A DNA stretch of 64,000 bases from Hydractinia symbiolongicarpus (lineage: Eukaryota > Cnidaria > Hydrozoa > Anthoathecata > Hydractiniidae). The position numbers and the translations under genes are program-made. The stretch is taken from the NCBI RefSeq assembly GCF_029227915.1, contig NC_079887.1:27217650-27281649 (forward strand), given 5' to 3'. Shown piece by piece: positions 61,942-64,000 of this stretch (position 1 is the stretch's first letter; the number at the start of each line of letters is the position of its first letter). The notes under the pieces are model-generated. The model made no database searches. It was not told the DNA's origin and saw nothing but the letters and a program-made list of their open reading frames with translations.

Positions 61942-64000
61942 AAAGAAAGTATCCAGGGAGTAAACTCATTTCCCGAACGATTTTTTAAATTATTTTTTCA
62001 CCACTAAAACGCATAAGACTTGTAGTTTTTAAAAATGTTTTCATTTTTGATGAGACGCTGAATAAAAGAAGTTTAATCGCCGGCAAACGAAAACCCGCGA
62101 TTTCCCGTAAATACCGGCTTGGCCCGTATAGTCAAAAGTATACAAAGAAAGTACCCGGGGGGAGTAAACTCATTTCCCGAACGATTTTTTAAATTATTTT
62201 TTCACCACTAAAACGCATGAGACTTGTAGTTTTCAAAAATGTTTTCATTTTTGATGAGACGCTGAATAAAAGAAGTTTAATCGCCGGCAAACGAAAACCC
62301 GCGATTTCCCGTAAATACCGGCTTGGCCCGTATAGTCAAAAGTATACAAAGAAAGTACCCGGGGGGAGTAAACTCATTTCCCGAACGATTTTTTAAATTA
62401 TTTTTTCACCACTAAAACGCATGAGACTTGTAGTTTTCAAAAATGTTTTCATTTTTGATGAGACGCTGAATAAAAGAAGTTTAATCGGCGGCAAACGAAA
62501 ACCAGCGACTTCCCGTAAATCCCGGGCTTGGCCCGTATAGTCATAAGTATACAAAGAAAGTACCCAGTGAGTAAACTCATTTCCCGAACGATTTTTTAAA
62601 TTACTTTTTCACCACTAAAACGCATGAGACTTGTAGTTTTTAAAAATGTTTTCATTTCTGATGAGACGCTGAATAAAAGAAGTTTAATCGCCAGCAAACG
62701 AAAACCTGCGATTTCCCGCAAATCCTGGACTCGGCCCGTATAGTCAAAAGTATACAAAGAAAGTTCCCAGGGAGTAAACTCATTTCCCAAACGATTTTTT
62801 AAATTATTATTTCACCACTAAAACGCATAGGACTTGTAGTTTTTAAAAATGTTTTCATTTTTGATGAGACGCTGAATAAAAGAAGTTTAATCGCCGGCAA
62901 ACGAAAACCTGCGATTTCCCTAAATCCCGGACTCGGCCCGTATAGTCAAAAGTATACAAAGAAAGTACCCAGGGAGTAAACTCATTTCCCGAACGATTTT
63001 TTAAATTATTTTTTCACCACTAAAACGCATGAAGATTTTTATTTTTCAAAAATGTTTTCATTTTTGATGAGACGCTGAATAAAAGAAGTTTAATCGCCGG
63101 CAAACGAAAACCTGCGATTTCCCGTAAATCCTGGACTCGGCCCGTATAGTCAAAAGTATACAAAGAAAGTACCCAGGGAGTAAACTCATTTCCCAAACGA
63201 TTTTTTAAATTATTATTTTACCACTAAAACGCATGAGACTTGTAGTTTTTAAAAATGTTTTTATTTTTGATGAGACGCTGAATAAAAGAAGTTTAATCGC
63301 CGGCAAACGAAAATCCGCGATTTCCCGTAAATCCCGGCTCGGCCCGTATAGTCAAAAGTATACAAAGAAAGTACCCAGGGAGTAAACTCATTTCCCGAAC
63401 GATTTTTTAAATTATTTTTTCACCACTAAAACGCATGAGACTTGTTGTTTTCAAAAATGTTTTCATTTTTGATGAGACGCTGAATAAAAGAAGTTTAATC
63501 GCCGGCAAACGAAAACCCGCGATTTCCCGTAAATCCCGGACTCGGCCCGTATAGTCAAAAGTATACAAAGAAAGTATCCAGGGAGTAAACTCATTTCCCG
63601 AACGATTTTTTAAATTATTTTTTCACCACTAAAACGCATAAGACTTGTAGTTTTTAAAAATGATTTCATTTTTGATGAGACGCTGAATAAAAGAAGTTTA
63701 ATCGCCGGCAAACGAAAACCCGCGATTTCCCGTAAATACCGGCTTGGCCCGTATAGTCAAAAGTATACAAAGAAAGTACCCGGGGAGTAAACTCATTTCC
63801 CGAACGATTTTTTAAATTATTTTTTCACCACTAAAACGCATGAGACTTGTAGTTTTCAAAAATGTTTTCATTTTTGATGAGACGCTGAATAAAAGAAGTT
63901 TAATCGGCGGCAAACAAAAACCAGCGACTTCCCGTAAATCCCGGGCTTGGCCCGTATAGTCATAAGTATACAAAGAAAGTACCCAGGGAGTAAACTCATT

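Larger units (their letters stand above)
61795..61997 (+). repeat. Reference satellite monomer (203 bp)
   Basis: This copy is close to the commonest form and is used here to place internal features. It has 41 C and 35 G (37% G+C). It holds 13 CpG dinucleotides where about 7 are expected from base content, mostly in the GC-richer part (about 61872-61925). The remainder is AT-rich, with T6/A-T tracts at the monomer junction (GATTTTTTAAATTATTTTTTC). A length near 200 bp is close to a nucleosome repeat length, as in many centromeric satellites; a nucleosome-phasing role is inference only. Confidence 0.9.
27274..64000. repeat. 203-bp satellite array, right arm
   Basis: About 181 monomers of the same family and orientation as the left arm. 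The arm resumes exactly in phase after the insertion: the left arm ends AAATTA and this arm begins TTTTTTCACCACTAAAACGC, together reproducing the intact monomer. The array runs off the window end, so its true length is unknown. No gene is supported in it. Confidence 0.98.
60868..64000. repeat. Partial 19-mer relatives to the window edge
   Basis: A 3-mer (607 bp) is duplicated around 60574/61181. From about 63440 to the end the sequence matches 57760-58320 at offset 5,681 bp (GACTTGTTG at 57761/63442; AAATGATTTC at 57981/63662). Two neighbouring monomers near 62157 and 62362 carry an expanded G run (CCCGGGGGGAG). Confidence 0.75.

Noticed and set aside
1-64000. Telomeric repeats or rDNA
   Set aside because: No TTAGGG-like tandem runs and no conserved rRNA segments were seen on either strand.

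Overview
The window is almost entirely satellite DNA. About 61 of the 64 kb is one tandem array of a monomer of about 203 bp, roughly 300 copies, all head-to-tail on the same strand, with about 37% G+C. I see no supportable protein-coding gene, rRNA, tRNA, CRISPR array or bacterial signal. A long, variant-rich satellite with multi-kilobase higher-order repeats (HORs) points to a eukaryotic nuclear genome, at a centromeric, pericentromeric or other heterochromatic block. The sequence does not identify the species. A weak hint towards an invertebrate, possibly a cnidarian-like animal, rests only on my memory of a short motif in the insertion.

Layout. Positions 1-24228 are the left satellite arm. 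Positions 24229-27273 are a 3,045-bp non-satellite insertion. Positions 27274-64000 are the right satellite arm. The insertion interrupts one monomer without gain or loss of satellite bases. It has an 11/13 inverted repeat placed asymmetrically: flush at the left end but 19 bp short of the right end. It also has a 7-bp-stem hairpin near the right end and a CTAG terminus. This is best read as a non-autonomous Helitron of the Helentron/Helitron2 type. An almost identical uninterrupted copy of the target lies near 28441-28560.

The satellite is organised at several nested scales: a 203-bp monomer; a 406-bp dimer; 3- to 10-mers (about 608, 810, 1014, 1213, 1418, 1620, 1827 and 2030 bp); and long units of 3,854 bp (19-mer) and 5,268 bp (26-mer). 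The two 5,268-bp copies (from 1955 and 7223) are nearly identical. The first 2 kb of the window are a relative of 42.5-44.4 kb, so blocks have been copied over more than 40 kb.

Each monomer has a GC-richer, CpG-rich half and an AT-rich half with long A/T tracts. It carries a perfect 9-bp stem/TTTT-loop hairpin, a GTATA-N8-TATAC dyad, and a 16-bp motif that resembles a CENP-B box on the minus strand (7 of 9 core positions). Variant monomers show many CpG-to-TpG/CpA changes, as expected if the satellite is or was methylated. The many short antisense open frames are by-products of the repeat: the monomer length is not a multiple of three, and those I checked begin with TTG or GTG rather than ATG.
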